The notes: generated by a model not told the origin, from the sequence alone. Numbered from the stretch's first letter, positions 35,201 to 43,938 are shown. The stretch: DNA of 64,000 bases from Arthrobacter dokdonellae (GCF_003268655.1 NZ_CP029642.1:310001-374000), one strand, 5' to 3'. Numbers and translations are program-made.

Positions 35201-35686
35201 TCAGTGAAAGTTCGCCTCGCCGAGAAGCGGTGCCAGCTGCGCCTTCTTTTCCGCCGCAATGCGCAGGACGGTCCCGCTTCCCTCGTGGAAGAACGCGATG
35301 GTGGTTTCCGCCATGGCGCACTTCACGCGGGTGACCGGATCGAAAATGGCGTAGGCCACTGTGAGGCTGGCCCCCTTGACCGCGCTGATCCACACCTCGA
35401 TCCGGGCCGGGACGTTGCGGTAGTTCAGCGGCACCAGGTACTTCACCCGGTGCTCGACCACCAGCGCCTGCGTGCCTTCCGGCAGGTCGGAAAAGATGGG
35501 CAGCTCCACGTCGACGCCCGGCAGCCCGGTGCCCGCCGGGGGGCCGAACGCGTGGATGCGGGCCTCCTCCATGATGCGCAGCACCTCCACGTTGTTGATG
35601 TGTCCGTACGCGTCCATGTCCCCCCAGCGCATGGGAACGTTCACGGTGAGCCGCAGGCCGCCGTCGTGCCTTGAATCCTTTGCCAT
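35201..35686 (-). CDS. Acyl-CoA thioesterase (4HBT hotdog family)
   Basis: 161 residues from ATG 35686. The hotdog signature VPMRWGDMDAYGHINNVEVLRIMEEARIHAF holds the active-site Asp. These homotetrameric enzymes hydrolyse acyl-CoA thioesters in the cytoplasm. TACCGT lies 6 nt before the start, indicating a leaderless mRNA. It is followed 32 bp later by the F420 reductase-like gene, so the two may be co-transcribed. Confidence 0.9.
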   Translation of the reverse strand: MAKDSRHDGGLRLTVNVPMRWGDMDAYGHINNVEVLRIMEEARIHAFGPPAGTGLPGVDVELPIFSDLPEGTQALVVEHRVKYLVPLNYRNVPARIEVWISAVKGASLTVAYAIFDPVTRVKCAMAETTIAFFHEGSGTVLRIAAEKKAQLAPLLGEANFH

Positions 35687-35692
35687 GGGGCT

Positions 35693-35698
35693 ACGGTA
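35693..35698 (-). promoter_or_regulatory. -10 box of leaderless thioesterase transcript
   Basis: TACCGT (minus), 6 nt before ATG 35686. Confidence 0.5.
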
Positions 35699-35820
35699 TC
35701 GCGATGGGGCGCATTTCACGGCGGCGCCAACACGACTTTGTCCGTCCGTGGCCTTACTGTGGTGCTTGCGTCTTTTTCCTCCGAGCGTTGAGGGATCCAC
35801 CCGCGCCGAAAGGAAACGTC

Positions 35821-36639
35821 ATGATGGGACCCCACCACGCCGCCTGCGGGGCCGCCGCCTGGCTGGCGCTGACCACCCGCTTCCACGTTGACACGGGTGG
35901 TGCCGCCGCGGTGCTGCCGTTCCTGCCGCACGGGTTCGACGTCGGACTGGGGCTTTTGCACGTCGGCGCCGCCGGGGTGCTGGCCGGCACCATCGTCACG
36001 GCGGGCGCGGCGCTGCTGCCCGACGCCGACCACCGGAAGGCCACGATTGCGCACTCGCTGCCGCCGGTCTCCAACGCCATGTGCGTCCAGGTGGGGCGCC
36101 TGTCCGGCGGGCACCGGCATGGCACCCACTCCCTGCTGGGCCTGGCCGTCTTTGTGTTCATCTCCATGCTGGCGGGAATGTGGACCGCGCACCTGGAACC
36201 TTTCGGCGTGATCTATCCCGGAGCCGGGGTCCTGACCGTGCTGCTGGCGTCGTTCGCGGCCAAGGCCCTGAAGTTCATCCCCGACACCATGCGCAGGTTT
36301 CCGTGGGTCCTGGGGATCGCCGTGGGCGTTTTCATCACCTTCTTCGCCCCGCAGGACCAGTTCTGGTTCCCGCTGGCGGTGGGGCTGGGCGCGGCGGTGC
36401 ATGTTGCCGGGGACATGCTGACCACGGGCGGCTGCAATCTGTTGTGGCCGCTGCGGATCCGACCCCCGCGGCTGGCGCGGAAACTGCCGCTGGTGCCCTT
36501 CTTGTGGAAACGCAACGGCAATGTGGCGCTGCCCGTCCTCGGCAACGCCGGTTCCTGGCGCGAATGGACGCTGCTGGTTCCTCTCAGCGGCTACGTGGGG
36601 CTGGGGATCGTGGGCACTGCCGCGCGCTGGCTGGGATGA
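35821..36639 (+). CDS. Membrane-bound metal-dependent hydrolase, YdjM type
   Basis: 272 residues from ATG 35821 (AAGGAAACGTC upstream). Conserved ALLPDADH and GHRHGTHSLLGL motifs provide His/Asp metal ligands; about six hydrophobic helices follow. This is the YdjM/LexA-regulated inner-membrane hydrolase family, of unknown substrate. An earlier in-frame start at 35671 would overlap the thioesterase start and is rejected. Confidence 0.85.
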   Translation: MMGPHHAACGAAAWLALTTRFHVDTGGAAAVLPFLPHGFDVGLGLLHVGAAGVLAGTIVTAGAALLPDADHRKATIAHSLPPVSNAMCVQVGRLSGGHRHGTHSLLGLAVFVFISMLAGMWTAHLEPFGVIYPGAGVLTVLLASFAAKALKFIPDTMRRFPWVLGIAVGVFITFFAPQDQFWFPLAVGLGAAVHVAGDMLTTGGCNLLWPLRIRPPRLARKLPLVPFLWKRNGNVALPVLGNAGSWREWTLLVPLSGYVGLGIVGTAARWLG

Positions 36640-36704
36640 TCCCGGGCTCGGAAAATGGCCACTGGAACCCAGTAAGTTGTAAGGAAACGTCCAGTTCCGT
36701 TGGC

Positions 36705-36710
36705 TAGCAT
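36705..36710 (+). promoter_or_regulatory. -10 box of leaderless transcript
   Basis: TAGCAT, 6 nt before ATG 36717. Confidence 0.5.
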
Positions 36711-36716
36711 GACTGC

Positions 36717-37187
36717 ATGTCCGCCGTCCCTCCGCCCCGCCGCCGCGTGGAATTTCTTTTGGTCCCGTTCGTGGCGGCCCTGTGCATGGCGTTCATCATC
36801 GGCGCCATTGTGATGGACAAGGATTCGGGCGGCTGCCCGCCGCCGTCATGGCGCAACCACGTGACGTTGACAGTGACGGGGAACGAGGCGGCCGTTGCCC
36901 GCGTGGATGCCGTCACGGCCTGCGACGGCGCCAAGTGCGTCCCGCTCACGCCCACCTTTGCCAAGCAGGCCGACGGCGGGTCCGCCATGCTGGCCCGCCA
37001 GCGGGACGGCTCCTGGCTCCTCAATGTCGGTGCGCAACCGTCGTCGTCCGTCACCTTCAGTGCCTTTGACGCGGCCGGAATGGTGCTGGGCCAGCAGTCC
37101 AACATCCTGAACTGGACCAGGGTGGGCGGCAACGAAAAGTGCGGCGGCCCCATGGCGGCCCTGAAGGTGTCCCTGAATCTGGAGTGA
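36717..37187 (+). CDS. Membrane-anchored protein of unknown function
   Basis: 156 residues. Basic N-terminus, one helix (FLLVPFVAALCMAFIIGAIVM, 13-33), then an extracytoplasmic domain with four cysteines (GGCPPPSW, TACDGAKCV, EKCGGP) that could form two disulfides. No family recognised. The start follows a TANNNT box by 6 nt; it ends 6 bp from the convergent next gene. Confidence 0.75.
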   Translation: MSAVPPPRRRVEFLLVPFVAALCMAFIIGAIVMDKDSGGCPPPSWRNHVTLTVTGNEAAVARVDAVTACDGAKCVPLTPTFAKQADGGSAMLARQRDGSWLLNVGAQPSSSVTFSAFDAAGMVLGQQSNILNWTRVGGNEKCGGPMAALKVSLNLE

Positions 37188-37193
37188 GCCGGC

Positions 37194-37694
37194 TCAGCGG
37201 TTGAGGAAGTACACCAGGACACCGGCCGCCCAGATCCCCGCCGCGAGTGAGGCGAAGCCAAATTCGGCCAGCATGCCCAGGCCCGTGGCCTTCAGCGCGG
37301 CGATGGAGGAGGACACGGCCGGCTTCAGGCTCTTGTGCCGCGCCACCTCGGCGAGAAAGAGTCCGACGGCGAATCCAAGCAGCAGCCCCACCACGGGGAT
37401 CACAAAGAATCCGGCCACGCCCAGCACCAGGCCGGCGACAACGGACCGGCCCGGAATGGCCCGCGCCTTCATCGCCCGGCCGGTGAGCACGGTGCTGGAG
37501 ACCATTCCGGCGGCCAGCAGCGGCGCGCCCACGGCGAACACCACCCAGCCCTCGGGCTGGCCCAGCGCCAGGGCCCAGGCCAGCAGGCTCACGCCGATGA
37601 GCAGGCTGCCGGGCAGCACCGGGATGATCACGCCGGCGGCGCCCACCAGGATGGCGACGCCGCAGATGACCGTCCAGATGATTTGTGGGTCCAT
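37194..37694 (-). CDS. DUF456-family membrane protein
   Basis: 166 residues from ATG 37694 (GGGAGGATGG upstream). Four to five hydrophobic, Gly-rich helices with the DUF456 pattern VLVGAAGVIIPVLPGSLLIG and GFFVIPVVGLLLGFAVGLFLAE. Function unknown. The frame extends to 37778 but only through the repeat region. Confidence 0.85.
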   Translation of the reverse strand: MDPQIIWTVICGVAILVGAAGVIIPVLPGSLLIGVSLLAWALALGQPEGWVVFAVGAPLLAAGMVSSTVLTGRAMKARAIPGRSVVAGLVLGVAGFFVIPVVGLLLGFAVGLFLAEVARHKSLKPAVSSSIAALKATGLGMLAEFGFASLAAGIWAAGVLVYFLNR

Positions 37695-37726
37695 CCGGCC
37701 ATCCTCCCACCTCGCGCCCCGCCCCC

Positions 37727-37850
37727 GTTGATGTTCGAGATCACCACCGCTCCACGCGTTGACGTTCGAGATCACCACCTCAACGCTCCTGCGAAGGCGT
37801 GGTGATCTCCAATGTCAACGGGGCGGGGCGTGGTGATCTCCAATGTCAAC
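37727..37850. repeat. 31-bp-phased repeats (family B): two direct plus two inverted copies
   Basis: GTTGATGTTCGAGATCACC (37727) and GTTGACGTTCGAGATCACC (37758) are 31 bp apart; GGTGATCTCCAATGTCAAC at 37801 and 37832 are inverted copies, also 31 bp apart. The two halves can pair as a long hairpin. A family A-like ACGCTCCTGC lies at 37783 in the middle. The block occupies the gap between two divergent genes. Confidence 0.88.
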
Positions 37851-37894
37851 GGGGCGGACGACGGCGGCGCGTGCCCGGCGCCCGCGCGACGGCC

Positions 37895-37900
37895 TAGACT
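37895..37900 (+). promoter_or_regulatory. -10 box of leaderless DUF2079 gene
   Basis: TAGACT, 7 nt before GTG 37908. Confidence 0.5.
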
Positions 37901-37907
37901 TTCAAGC

Positions 37908-39359
37908 GTGACTGCAACGAAGGACCGCGGCCCCTCACCGGGCGGAGCCTCCCCCGGCAAGGCGCCGCCGCGACGCCTGGGCCGGACCGCCGTGCGTCCC
38001 GGCCTGCACGGTGCTTCCGGCGGCCCCCGGGCCGTGGCCGGCCTGCTGGGGATCGGCGCGTTGGTGGTCTACATGCTGTATTCATGGCTGCAGTGGACAA
38101 GCTTCGCCATCCGGTCCTGGGACCTGGGCATCTTCACCCAGCTGGCCAAAGACTACGCACACTTCCAGGCGCCGATCGTCAGCATCAAGGGCCAGGGGTT
38201 CAACCTTCTCGGCGACCACTTCCACCCGATCCTGGTGCTGTTGGGTCCCGTGTACCGCCTTTTCCCCAGCGCCTTCACCCTGCTCGTGGCGCAAGACCTG
38301 CTGTTCGCGGCGTCGGTGGCCGTCATTGCCCACCTCGCCGTCAAACGCCTCGGAGGGATCCCGGGCGCCTGCCTCGGCATCGCCTACGCGCTGAGCTGGG
38401 GCCTGCAGTCGGCCGTGGACGCGCAGTTCCACGAGATTGCCTTTGCCGTCCCCTTCCTGGCGCTGTCGCTCTGTGCCCTGCTCGAGGAAAAGTGGCGGCA
38501 GGCCTGGATCTGGGCGGCGCTGCTGGTCTTCGTCAAGGAGGACCTGGGCCTGACTGTGCTCGTCCTGGGGCTGGCCATGGCGCACCGTTCGCGCAGGCCC
38601 GCCGGACTGTGGCTGGCGGCGTGGGGCGTGGCCTGGTTTGTGCTGGCCACACAGGTCTTCCTGCCCGCCCTGAACCACGGCTCGCCGTGGGCGTACCGCA
38701 GCCAACTGGACCTTGCCGGCTTCCTGGCGGATCCGGCGTCGTTGTTCCAAAAGGACAAGGTGGCCACCGTGCTGCTGCTGGCAGCCATCACCGCCGGCTT
38801 GGCCTTGTTTTCGCCGCTGGTCCTGCTCGTGCTGCCCACGCTGGCGTGGCGGTTCCTCGGCGACCTGCCCTACTACTGGGGGCAGGACTGGCAGTACAGC
38901 GCCGTGTTGATGCCGGTGGTGTTTTGCGCCGCCCTGGACGCGCTGTCCCGCCGCAAGGTGCTTGATTCGGCGAAGCTGCGGCTGCTTTCCGGGGTGGCCC
39001 TGGCCCTGGTGGCGGTGTCGCTCAGCGGCCATTTCGCGTTCGGCAGGCTCCTGCACCCCGCACGGGACTTTTCCACCGCGGGCAACGCCGCCGCCTACAG
39101 CGCGCTGGCAGCCGTCCCCAGCGGGGTGAGTGTGGAAACGGACATCAGCCTCATGAGCTACCTGGTGGACCGCGACGAGGTGTACTGGGTGGGGAACACG
39201 AACCCGGCGCCGGACTATGTCCTCATGGATGTTTCCGGCCGCGCCGGCACAGCCGACACGACGACGGCCACGGAGGCCGAGGCCCGGTTCCCCGGCATCC
39301 GCTACGTCACCGTCCACGCAGACGGCCACTTCCAGGTTGCCAGGCGGGTGGCGAAGTAA
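37908..39359 (+). CDS. DUF2079 polytopic membrane protein
   Basis: 483 residues from GTG 37908; the open frame from 37812 runs through repeat DNA and is not used. About ten hydrophobic helices, with the conserved SWDLGIFTQL, GDHFHPILVLLGPVYR and FHEIAFAVPFLAL motifs and PYYWGQDWQYSAVLMPVVF near 335. The family resembles membrane glycosyl- or mannosyltransferases (GT-C like) but has no proven activity. The C-terminal 100 residues face outside. Confidence 0.85.
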   Translation: MTATKDRGPSPGGASPGKAPPRRLGRTAVRPGLHGASGGPRAVAGLLGIGALVVYMLYSWLQWTSFAIRSWDLGIFTQLAKDYAHFQAPIVSIKGQGFNLLGDHFHPILVLLGPVYRLFPSAFTLLVAQDLLFAASVAVIAHLAVKRLGGIPGACLGIAYALSWGLQSAVDAQFHEIAFAVPFLALSLCALLEEKWRQAWIWAALLVFVKEDLGLTVLVLGLAMAHRSRRPAGLWLAAWGVAWFVLATQVFLPALNHGSPWAYRSQLDLAGFLADPASLFQKDKVATVLLLAAITAGLALFSPLVLLVLPTLAWRFLGDLPYYWGQDWQYSAVLMPVVFCAALDALSRRKVLDSAKLRLLSGVALALVAVSLSGHFAFGRLLHPARDFSTAGNAAAYSALAAVPSGVSVETDISLMSYLVDRDEVYWVGNTNPAPDYVLMDVSGRAGTADTTTATEAEARFPGIRYVTVHADGHFQVARRVAK

Positions 39360-39387
39360 CAGGGCAGGTTCGCCGCCGGCCGGACAG

Positions 39388-39393
39388 TAGACT
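39388..39393 (+). promoter_or_regulatory. Candidate -10 box of TauE/SafE gene
   Basis: TAGACT, 77 nt upstream of the start codon, so a leadered transcript. Confidence 0.35.
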
Positions 39394-39469
39394 TTGAAAG
39401 GCCCTGGCGCCGCTCCGGCGTGCGGGCTTTGAAGGCAACTTCCAGCGCGAATACCGGAACGGATGGCAC

Positions 39470-40240
39470 ATGCTTGAAGCGGGGGCAATATTTCTGGCGG
39501 GCCTTTGGGCCGGCATGATCAATGTTGTCGTCGGGTCCGGCACGCTCGTGACGTTCCCTGTGCTGCTGCTATTTGGCTTCCCGCCCCTGACGGCGAACAT
39601 CTCCAACAACATCGGCCTCGTGGCCGGCGGGCTGTCCGGGACCTGGGGATACCGCAAGGAATTGGCGCCCAACAAGGACATGATCAAGCGGCTGCTGCCG
39701 GCATCGGCCGCCGGCGGGCTGGTGGGGGCGCTGCTCCTGCTCGTCCTTCCGGCGTCGGCCTTCAGCACGATTGTCCCGGTGCTGATCATCATCGGCCTCC
39801 TCATGGTGGCGTTCGGCCCCGCGTTGCAGCGCCTGTTGGCCAAGCGGCGCTACACGGGTCCCCGGCGCGGGCCCTCGCGCGGCGCCGTCGGCCTGGTTGC
39901 GGCCATCTTCGTGCTGGGCATGTACGGCGGATATTTTGGCGCAGCCCAGGGCATTTTGATTGTCGGGCTGATGAGCATCATGACCACGGTGGCGCTGCAG
40001 CAGATCAACGCCGTCAAGAACGTGCTCACCACGGCCGTCAACGGCATAGCGGCCGTGACGTTCATGCTGGTCGCCTGGCACTACATCGACTGGAGGGTCA
40101 CGGCCCTCATCGCGGTGGGGTCCCTGCTCGGCGGGATGGTGGGCGCGAAGTTCGGCCGGAAACTGCCGCCCATGGCCCTGCGCGCCACCATCGTCGTGGT
40201 GGGCACGGCGGCGCTGGTCAAGATGGTGTTCTTCCCCTGA
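39470..40240 (+). CDS. TauE/SafE-family anion exporter/permease
   Basis: 256 residues with about eight hydrophobic helices and the two-fold repeat of the family (GLWAGMINVVVGSGTLVTFPVLLLFG; GMYGGYFGAAQGILIVGLMSIMT). Members move sulfite, sulfoacetate or other organic anions across the cytoplasmic membrane; the substrate cannot be read here. It converges on the MFS gene with 33 bp between stops. Confidence 0.9.
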   Translation: MLEAGAIFLAGLWAGMINVVVGSGTLVTFPVLLLFGFPPLTANISNNIGLVAGGLSGTWGYRKELAPNKDMIKRLLPASAAGGLVGALLLLVLPASAFSTIVPVLIIIGLLMVAFGPALQRLLAKRRYTGPRRGPSRGAVGLVAAIFVLGMYGGYFGAAQGILIVGLMSIMTTVALQQINAVKNVLTTAVNGIAAVTFMLVAWHYIDWRVTALIAVGSLLGGMVGAKFGRKLPPMALRATIVVVGTAALVKMVFFP

Positions 40241-40273
40241 GCGGGCGGCCCGGACGTTTTCCGGCGTCGAACC

Positions 40274-41542
40274 TCAGTCCACGCCCTTGATCTTGACCAC
40301 AAACACGGCCCCCAGCAGGCCGATCACGGCCGCCACCACGTACAGCGTGACGTAGCCGCCCAGTTCGGTGACCAGCGGCAGGGCGATGACGGGCACAATG
40401 ACCTGCGGCAGGGAGTTCGCCACGTTGATCACGCCCAGGTCCTTGCCCCGGCTGGCGGCTGACGGCAGCACCTGCGTCAACAGCGCAAAGTCCACGGCCA
40501 GGTAGGCGCCGTAGCCGACCCCGAGGACCGCGGCACCCGCCAGGGCCCCGGTCCACGTGGGCGCGAAGGCCAGGATCAGCGCGGCCAGGGCGATGATGGC
40601 GGAGGAGGCAATCACAAAGGGCTTGCGTCTGCCCACCCGGTCCGTCCACCGCCCGCCAATGACCGCCGTGACCAGCGTCAGGACGGCGTAGATGCCGGTC
40701 AGGACCAGAACGCCGAATTCCGGGTTGGCGAAGCCCACGGCGTCGCGGAGGAAGAACAGCAGGTACAACGTCACCAGGTGGTTGCCCACGTTGACCAGGA
40801 ATCGGGTGAGCCAGGCCCACGCAAAGTCCGGGTAGCGCCGGGGCGAGATCCAGAATCCGGCAAAGAATGCCGCCCAGGTGAACTGAGGGCGGTCGGCCGC
40901 GGCCAGGACGTGGTCGTTGGACAGAAACAGGTAAGGCACCATGCCTGCCACGAGCGCGATGGCGCACAGGATGTATCCCAGCGCAAAGTTCCCGGCGACG
41001 ACGGCGCCCACGGCGGCGCCCAGCAGAATTCCCACCACCGTCCCCATGGACGCCAGCCCGCCGATCGTGCCGCGCTGGCGGACGGGCACCTGGTCGGGCA
41101 CCGCGGCCGTGATGGCCGCCAGCGCGCCGTTGCAGCCCAGCTGCACCAGGCACCACAGCAGCACCATGGCGGCGACACCGGGGGCCACGGCCAAGCCGAG
41201 CAGGCCGATGGTGCCCAGCACGGCGCCAATGAACACCCACGGCACGCGCCGCCCAAAGCGCGAGACGGACCTGTCGCTGAACGTGCCGAACAAGGGGTTG
41301 GCCACGAGGGACACGGCGGCCCCGGCGCCGGTCACCAGGGCCAGGATGGCTTCCTTGTCCGGCTCGCTGAAGTGGATGGCCTGCTGGCCCAGCAGGACCT
41401 GTATCGGGCCGAAGAAGGCCGTGTTGATGCCCACGTTGACCAGCACCACCGACATGGTCCAGCGCATCCGGACCTTCTTGGTTGGTTCGGACAGCGCCAA
41501 ACGCGAGTGCCCTGCCCCACCCTGCACACCGGCGTCGTCCAT
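40274..41542 (-). CDS. MFS transporter
   Basis: 422 residues from ATG 41542 (GGGGGG about 9 nt upstream; the frame is open to 41629). Twelve hydrophobic helices and the MFS loop motif FGTFSDRSVSRFGRRVP after helix 2, repeated in the second half as GGRWTDRVGRRKP. It resembles sugar-type MFS proteins of Actinobacteria; no ligand can be assigned. TAGGAT (minus, near 41600) is a possible -10 box. Confidence 0.9.
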   Translation of the reverse strand: MDDAGVQGGAGHSRLALSEPTKKVRMRWTMSVVLVNVGINTAFFGPIQVLLGQQAIHFSEPDKEAILALVTGAGAAVSLVANPLFGTFSDRSVSRFGRRVPWVFIGAVLGTIGLLGLAVAPGVAAMVLLWCLVQLGCNGALAAITAAVPDQVPVRQRGTIGGLASMGTVVGILLGAAVGAVVAGNFALGYILCAIALVAGMVPYLFLSNDHVLAAADRPQFTWAAFFAGFWISPRRYPDFAWAWLTRFLVNVGNHLVTLYLLFFLRDAVGFANPEFGVLVLTGIYAVLTLVTAVIGGRWTDRVGRRKPFVIASSAIIALAALILAFAPTWTGALAGAAVLGVGYGAYLAVDFALLTQVLPSAASRGKDLGVINVANSLPQVIVPVIALPLVTELGGYVTLYVVAAVIGLLGAVFVVKIKGVD

Positions 41543-41638
41543 GGTCACCATCCCCCCATTTTTGCCCTGCATCCAGCCTGCCCCGGGAGGGGCAAATCCT
41601 AGGGCCAGCATACTTTGTCCGGCAGCCACGTCGGCCGC

Positions 41639-42667
41639 CTAGGACAGCTGCCTGCGTACCTCTTCAATGACACGCAGCGCCGCCACGGAGTCGGCCGGAT
41701 CCACCGGAACCGGCGCGCCGTCCAGAAGGGCGCTGGCCAGGACCTCGTAAAAGCCCGTGAAGTTGCCGCGTTCGGTGGGCACCGGGTGCAGGGCGCCGTC
41801 GCGGCCCACCAGCCCCCAGTTTTCCTCCGGGTCCACGCCGTACGCGGGGTCGCCGGGCAGGATGCCGGCCGCCAGCTGGGCCTCCTGCTGGTCGGCCAGG
41901 TCCTTGGTGAAGGCCGCCTCGGACCCCAGGACTCGCAGCCGGGGCCCGCGCTGGGGCACGTTGAGGTTCATCCACAGGTGCGACACCACGCCGCCGGCAT
42001 GTTCGAGCGCCACGAAGGCGTCGTCGTCGGCCTTCTCCCCCGGCCGGCGGGCGGCCGCCTCGCCGTATACACGCACGGGCGGGCCGAAAAGCTGCAGCGC
42101 CTGGTCAATCAGGTGCGTGCCGAGGTCGTACAGGATGCCGCCGCCGTCCGCCGCCGTGGCCTGCGCCTTCCACTCCTTCGTGATGTCCTGCTGCCACCGT
42201 TCCAGCCGCGATTCAAAGCGCCGCACCTGCCCGAGCGTGCCCTCGGCGAGGAGCTTCTTCAGCGTCAGGTACTCCCCATCCCACCGCCGGTTTTGATACG
42301 TGGTCAATACCAGGCCCTTTTCGCCGGCGAGGGCAATGAGCGCCTCCCCTTCGGCGCTTGTCACGGTGAAGGGCTTGTCAACCACGACGGCGCACCCGCC
42401 TTCCAGCGCCTCCCGCGCCAGTGCCATGTGGGTTGCGGGCGGGGTGGCCACGACCACCAGGTCCAGGCCTTCGCCCGCGTGGACCCATTCGTCCCGGCCC
42501 ACCACCCTGGCCTGGGGGTGCGCGGCCCGCGCGGCGGCCTGCCGGCCGGGGTCGGAAGTGACGACGACGTCGAGGCTGAATTCCTCCAACGCTTCCAGGG
42601 AAGGGGCGTGGAAAACGCTGCCGGCCAGCCCGTATCCCAGCAGGGCAGTGCTGATCTTTTCTGTCAT
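41639..42667 (-). CDS. Gfo/Idh/MocA-family oxidoreductase
   Basis: 342 residues. N-terminal Rossmann fold (ALLGYGLAGSVFHAP), the family lysine in VVDKPFTVT, and the C-terminal beta-sheet domain (GGGILYDLGTHLIDQALQLFG with the catalytic-region His). It is an NAD(P)-linked oxidation of a sugar or cyclitol, substrate unknown. Possibly in one unit with the downstream MFS gene (96-bp gap). TAGTGT lies 7 nt before ATG 42667 (leaderless). Confidence 0.92.
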   Translation of the reverse strand: MTEKISTALLGYGLAGSVFHAPSLEALEEFSLDVVVTSDPGRQAAARAAHPQARVVGRDEWVHAGEGLDLVVVATPPATHMALAREALEGGCAVVVDKPFTVTSAEGEALIALAGEKGLVLTTYQNRRWDGEYLTLKKLLAEGTLGQVRRFESRLERWQQDITKEWKAQATAADGGGILYDLGTHLIDQALQLFGPPVRVYGEAAARRPGEKADDDAFVALEHAGGVVSHLWMNLNVPQRGPRLRVLGSEAAFTKDLADQQEAQLAAGILPGDPAYGVDPEENWGLVGRDGALHPVPTERGNFTGFYEVLASALLDGAPVPVDPADSVAALRVIEEVRRQLS

Positions 42668-42674
42668 GGCCCAA

Positions 42675-42680
42675 ACACTA
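42675..42680 (-). promoter_or_regulatory. -10 box of leaderless Gfo/Idh transcript
   Basis: TAGTGT (minus), 7 nt before ATG 42667. Confidence 0.5.
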
Positions 42681-42771
42681 CCTGTGCGGCTGGGGACAGG
42701 GCGCGCGGCGCCTTGCGGCAGCGATGGCCAGGGCGTGGACGGCCGCACTGGGCAGCAGCGGATCACGCTGA

Positions 42772-42777
42772 TAGCGT
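42772..42777 (+). promoter_or_regulatory. -10 box of leaderless HTH gene
   Basis: TAGCGT, 7 nt before ATG 42785, divergent from the previous leaderless promoter. Confidence 0.5.
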
Positions 42778-42784
42778 GGCTGGC

Positions 42785-43150
42785 ATGAGTCAGGATGCGC
42801 CGAAAGTGACCGGGCTGGGCCCCGGCGAACGGGCCGCCTTGGCCAGGACACTCGCCGGGAGCCGCGACGTCACCGTCTTCGTGGATGGCACGGCGCACCG
42901 CCTGGCGCCCTCGGCCAGGGACGCCGTCGTCGATCTCCTGGAGCGGCTCTCCCGCGGCGAGGCGGTGACGGTGGCCAGCGTGGCGGAGCTCCTCACCACC
43001 TCGCAGGCGGCCGAGCTGGCCGGGATCTCCCACACGTTCCTGCGCAACATGACCGACCGCGGGGACATCCCCGTGCAGTACCGCGGCTCGCACCGGCGCA
43101 TCCGCCGCGACGACATCCTGGCCTGGCTGGCGGCGCAGCCGTCCGGCTAG
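42785..43150 (+). CDS. Excisionase/MerR-like helix-turn-helix protein
   Basis: 121 residues. N-terminal 65 residues are a helical/beta segment (RDVTVFVDGTAHRLAPSARDAVVDLLERL), then an excisionase-type HTH (LLTTSQAAELAGISHTFLRNMTDRGDIPVQYRGSHRRIRRDDILAWLA). This architecture is usually the antitoxin of a toxin-antitoxin pair with a downstream PIN nuclease. No toxin gene follows: the next 139 bp are non-coding. It may be a solitary regulator or an orphan antitoxin. Confidence 0.8.
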   Translation: MSQDAPKVTGLGPGERAALARTLAGSRDVTVFVDGTAHRLAPSARDAVVDLLERLSRGEAVTVASVAELLTTSQAAELAGISHTFLRNMTDRGDIPVQYRGSHRRIRRDDILAWLAAQPSG

Positions 43151-43232
43151 TCTCAGGGGCCGGGTCACGCGTCACAAACGTTGACGGGAACCGGCCACCA
43201 CCTTAGAATCTTTTCATCTGACAGAATTCATA

Positions 43233-43247
43233 TTTCATAATATGAAA
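43233..43247. promoter_or_regulatory. IclR-type palindrome upstream of bcp
   Basis: TTTCATAATATGAAA: perfect 7-bp arms around one base, 43 bp before the bcp start codon. It matches the boxes at 43.9, 48.5 and 58.3 kb (TTTCA-N5-TGAAA). Confidence 0.7.
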
Positions 43248-43289
43248 ATCACAGAGCCGTGACGTCCGAGAAACCAACCTGGGAGCACC

Positions 43290-43757
43290 ATGCCTGCACA
43301 ACTTGCCGCCGGAAACCCGGCACCGAACTTTTCCCTACCCAACGCCGCCGGAGGGCAGGTCTCACTGGCCGATTACGCCGGGCGCCGGGTGGTGGTCTAT
43401 TTCTACCCGAAGGCCGCCACTCCCGGCTGCACCACCGAGGCCTGCGACTTTCGCGACAGCCTCTCAGCGCTCAACAGCGCCGGGGTTGACGTCGTGGGCA
43501 TCTCCACCGATCCGCAGGAAGACCTTGCGAAGTTCACGGAGGAATTCGAGCTGAACTTCCCCCTGCTTTCCGACGTCAATCACGAGGCTGCAGAGGCGTG
43601 GGGCGCCTGGGGCGAGAAAAAAATCAACGGAACCACGCTGATTGGAACGCTTCGCTCGACCATTGTGGTCAACGCCGACGGCACCGTCCAGTCCGCCGAG
43701 TACAACGTTGCCGCAGACGGCCACGTTGCACGCCTGCGCCGTGAGCTGGGCCTCTAG
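43290..43757 (+). CDS. bcp: Thioredoxin-dependent thiol peroxidase (Bcp/PrxQ)
   Basis: 155 residues. KAATPGCTTEACDFRD contains the peroxidatic Cys47 and resolving Cys52 of atypical 2-Cys peroxiredoxins. It reduces H2O2 and organic hydroperoxides with thioredoxin in the cytoplasm. GGGAGCACC precedes the start. It lies directly before the urate-oxidation genes and carries the same type of palindrome upstream, so it probably removes the H2O2 made by urate oxidase. Confidence 0.95.
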   Translation: MPAQLAAGNPAPNFSLPNAAGGQVSLADYAGRRVVVYFYPKAATPGCTTEACDFRDSLSALNSAGVDVVGISTDPQEDLAKFTEEFELNFPLLSDVNHEAAEAWGAWGEKKINGTTLIGTLRSTIVVNADGTVQSAEYNVAADGHVARLRRELGL

Positions 43758-43811
43758 GGTCCCCCAGGGCGAGCCGTGCCGGCGGGTTCCATCCTGCCCT
43801 GCACGTAGTGA

Positions 43812-43857
43812 AGGCCCGGGAGTGCGCCACGCACAAAAGTGGCGCACTCCCGGGCCT
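43812..43857 (+). terminator. Strong hairpin after bcp
   Basis: A perfect 19-bp stem (AGGCCCGGGAGTGCGCCAC and its complement) with an 8-nt loop. There is no T run, but the length suggests a terminator or transcript-protecting hairpin. Confidence 0.7.
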
Positions 43858-43938
43858 CAGCTGTTCCAGCGGACAGGCAAGGGACCGGCAACGAAACAAG
43901 AACTCGGCATTGACAACGTTCATGTGATGCTGTTCACT

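Noticed and set aside
37812..37907. Longer N-terminus of the DUF2079 protein from ATG 37812
   Set aside because: The extra 32 codons translate the inverted family B repeat; GTG 37908 has a TAGACT box 7 nt upstream.
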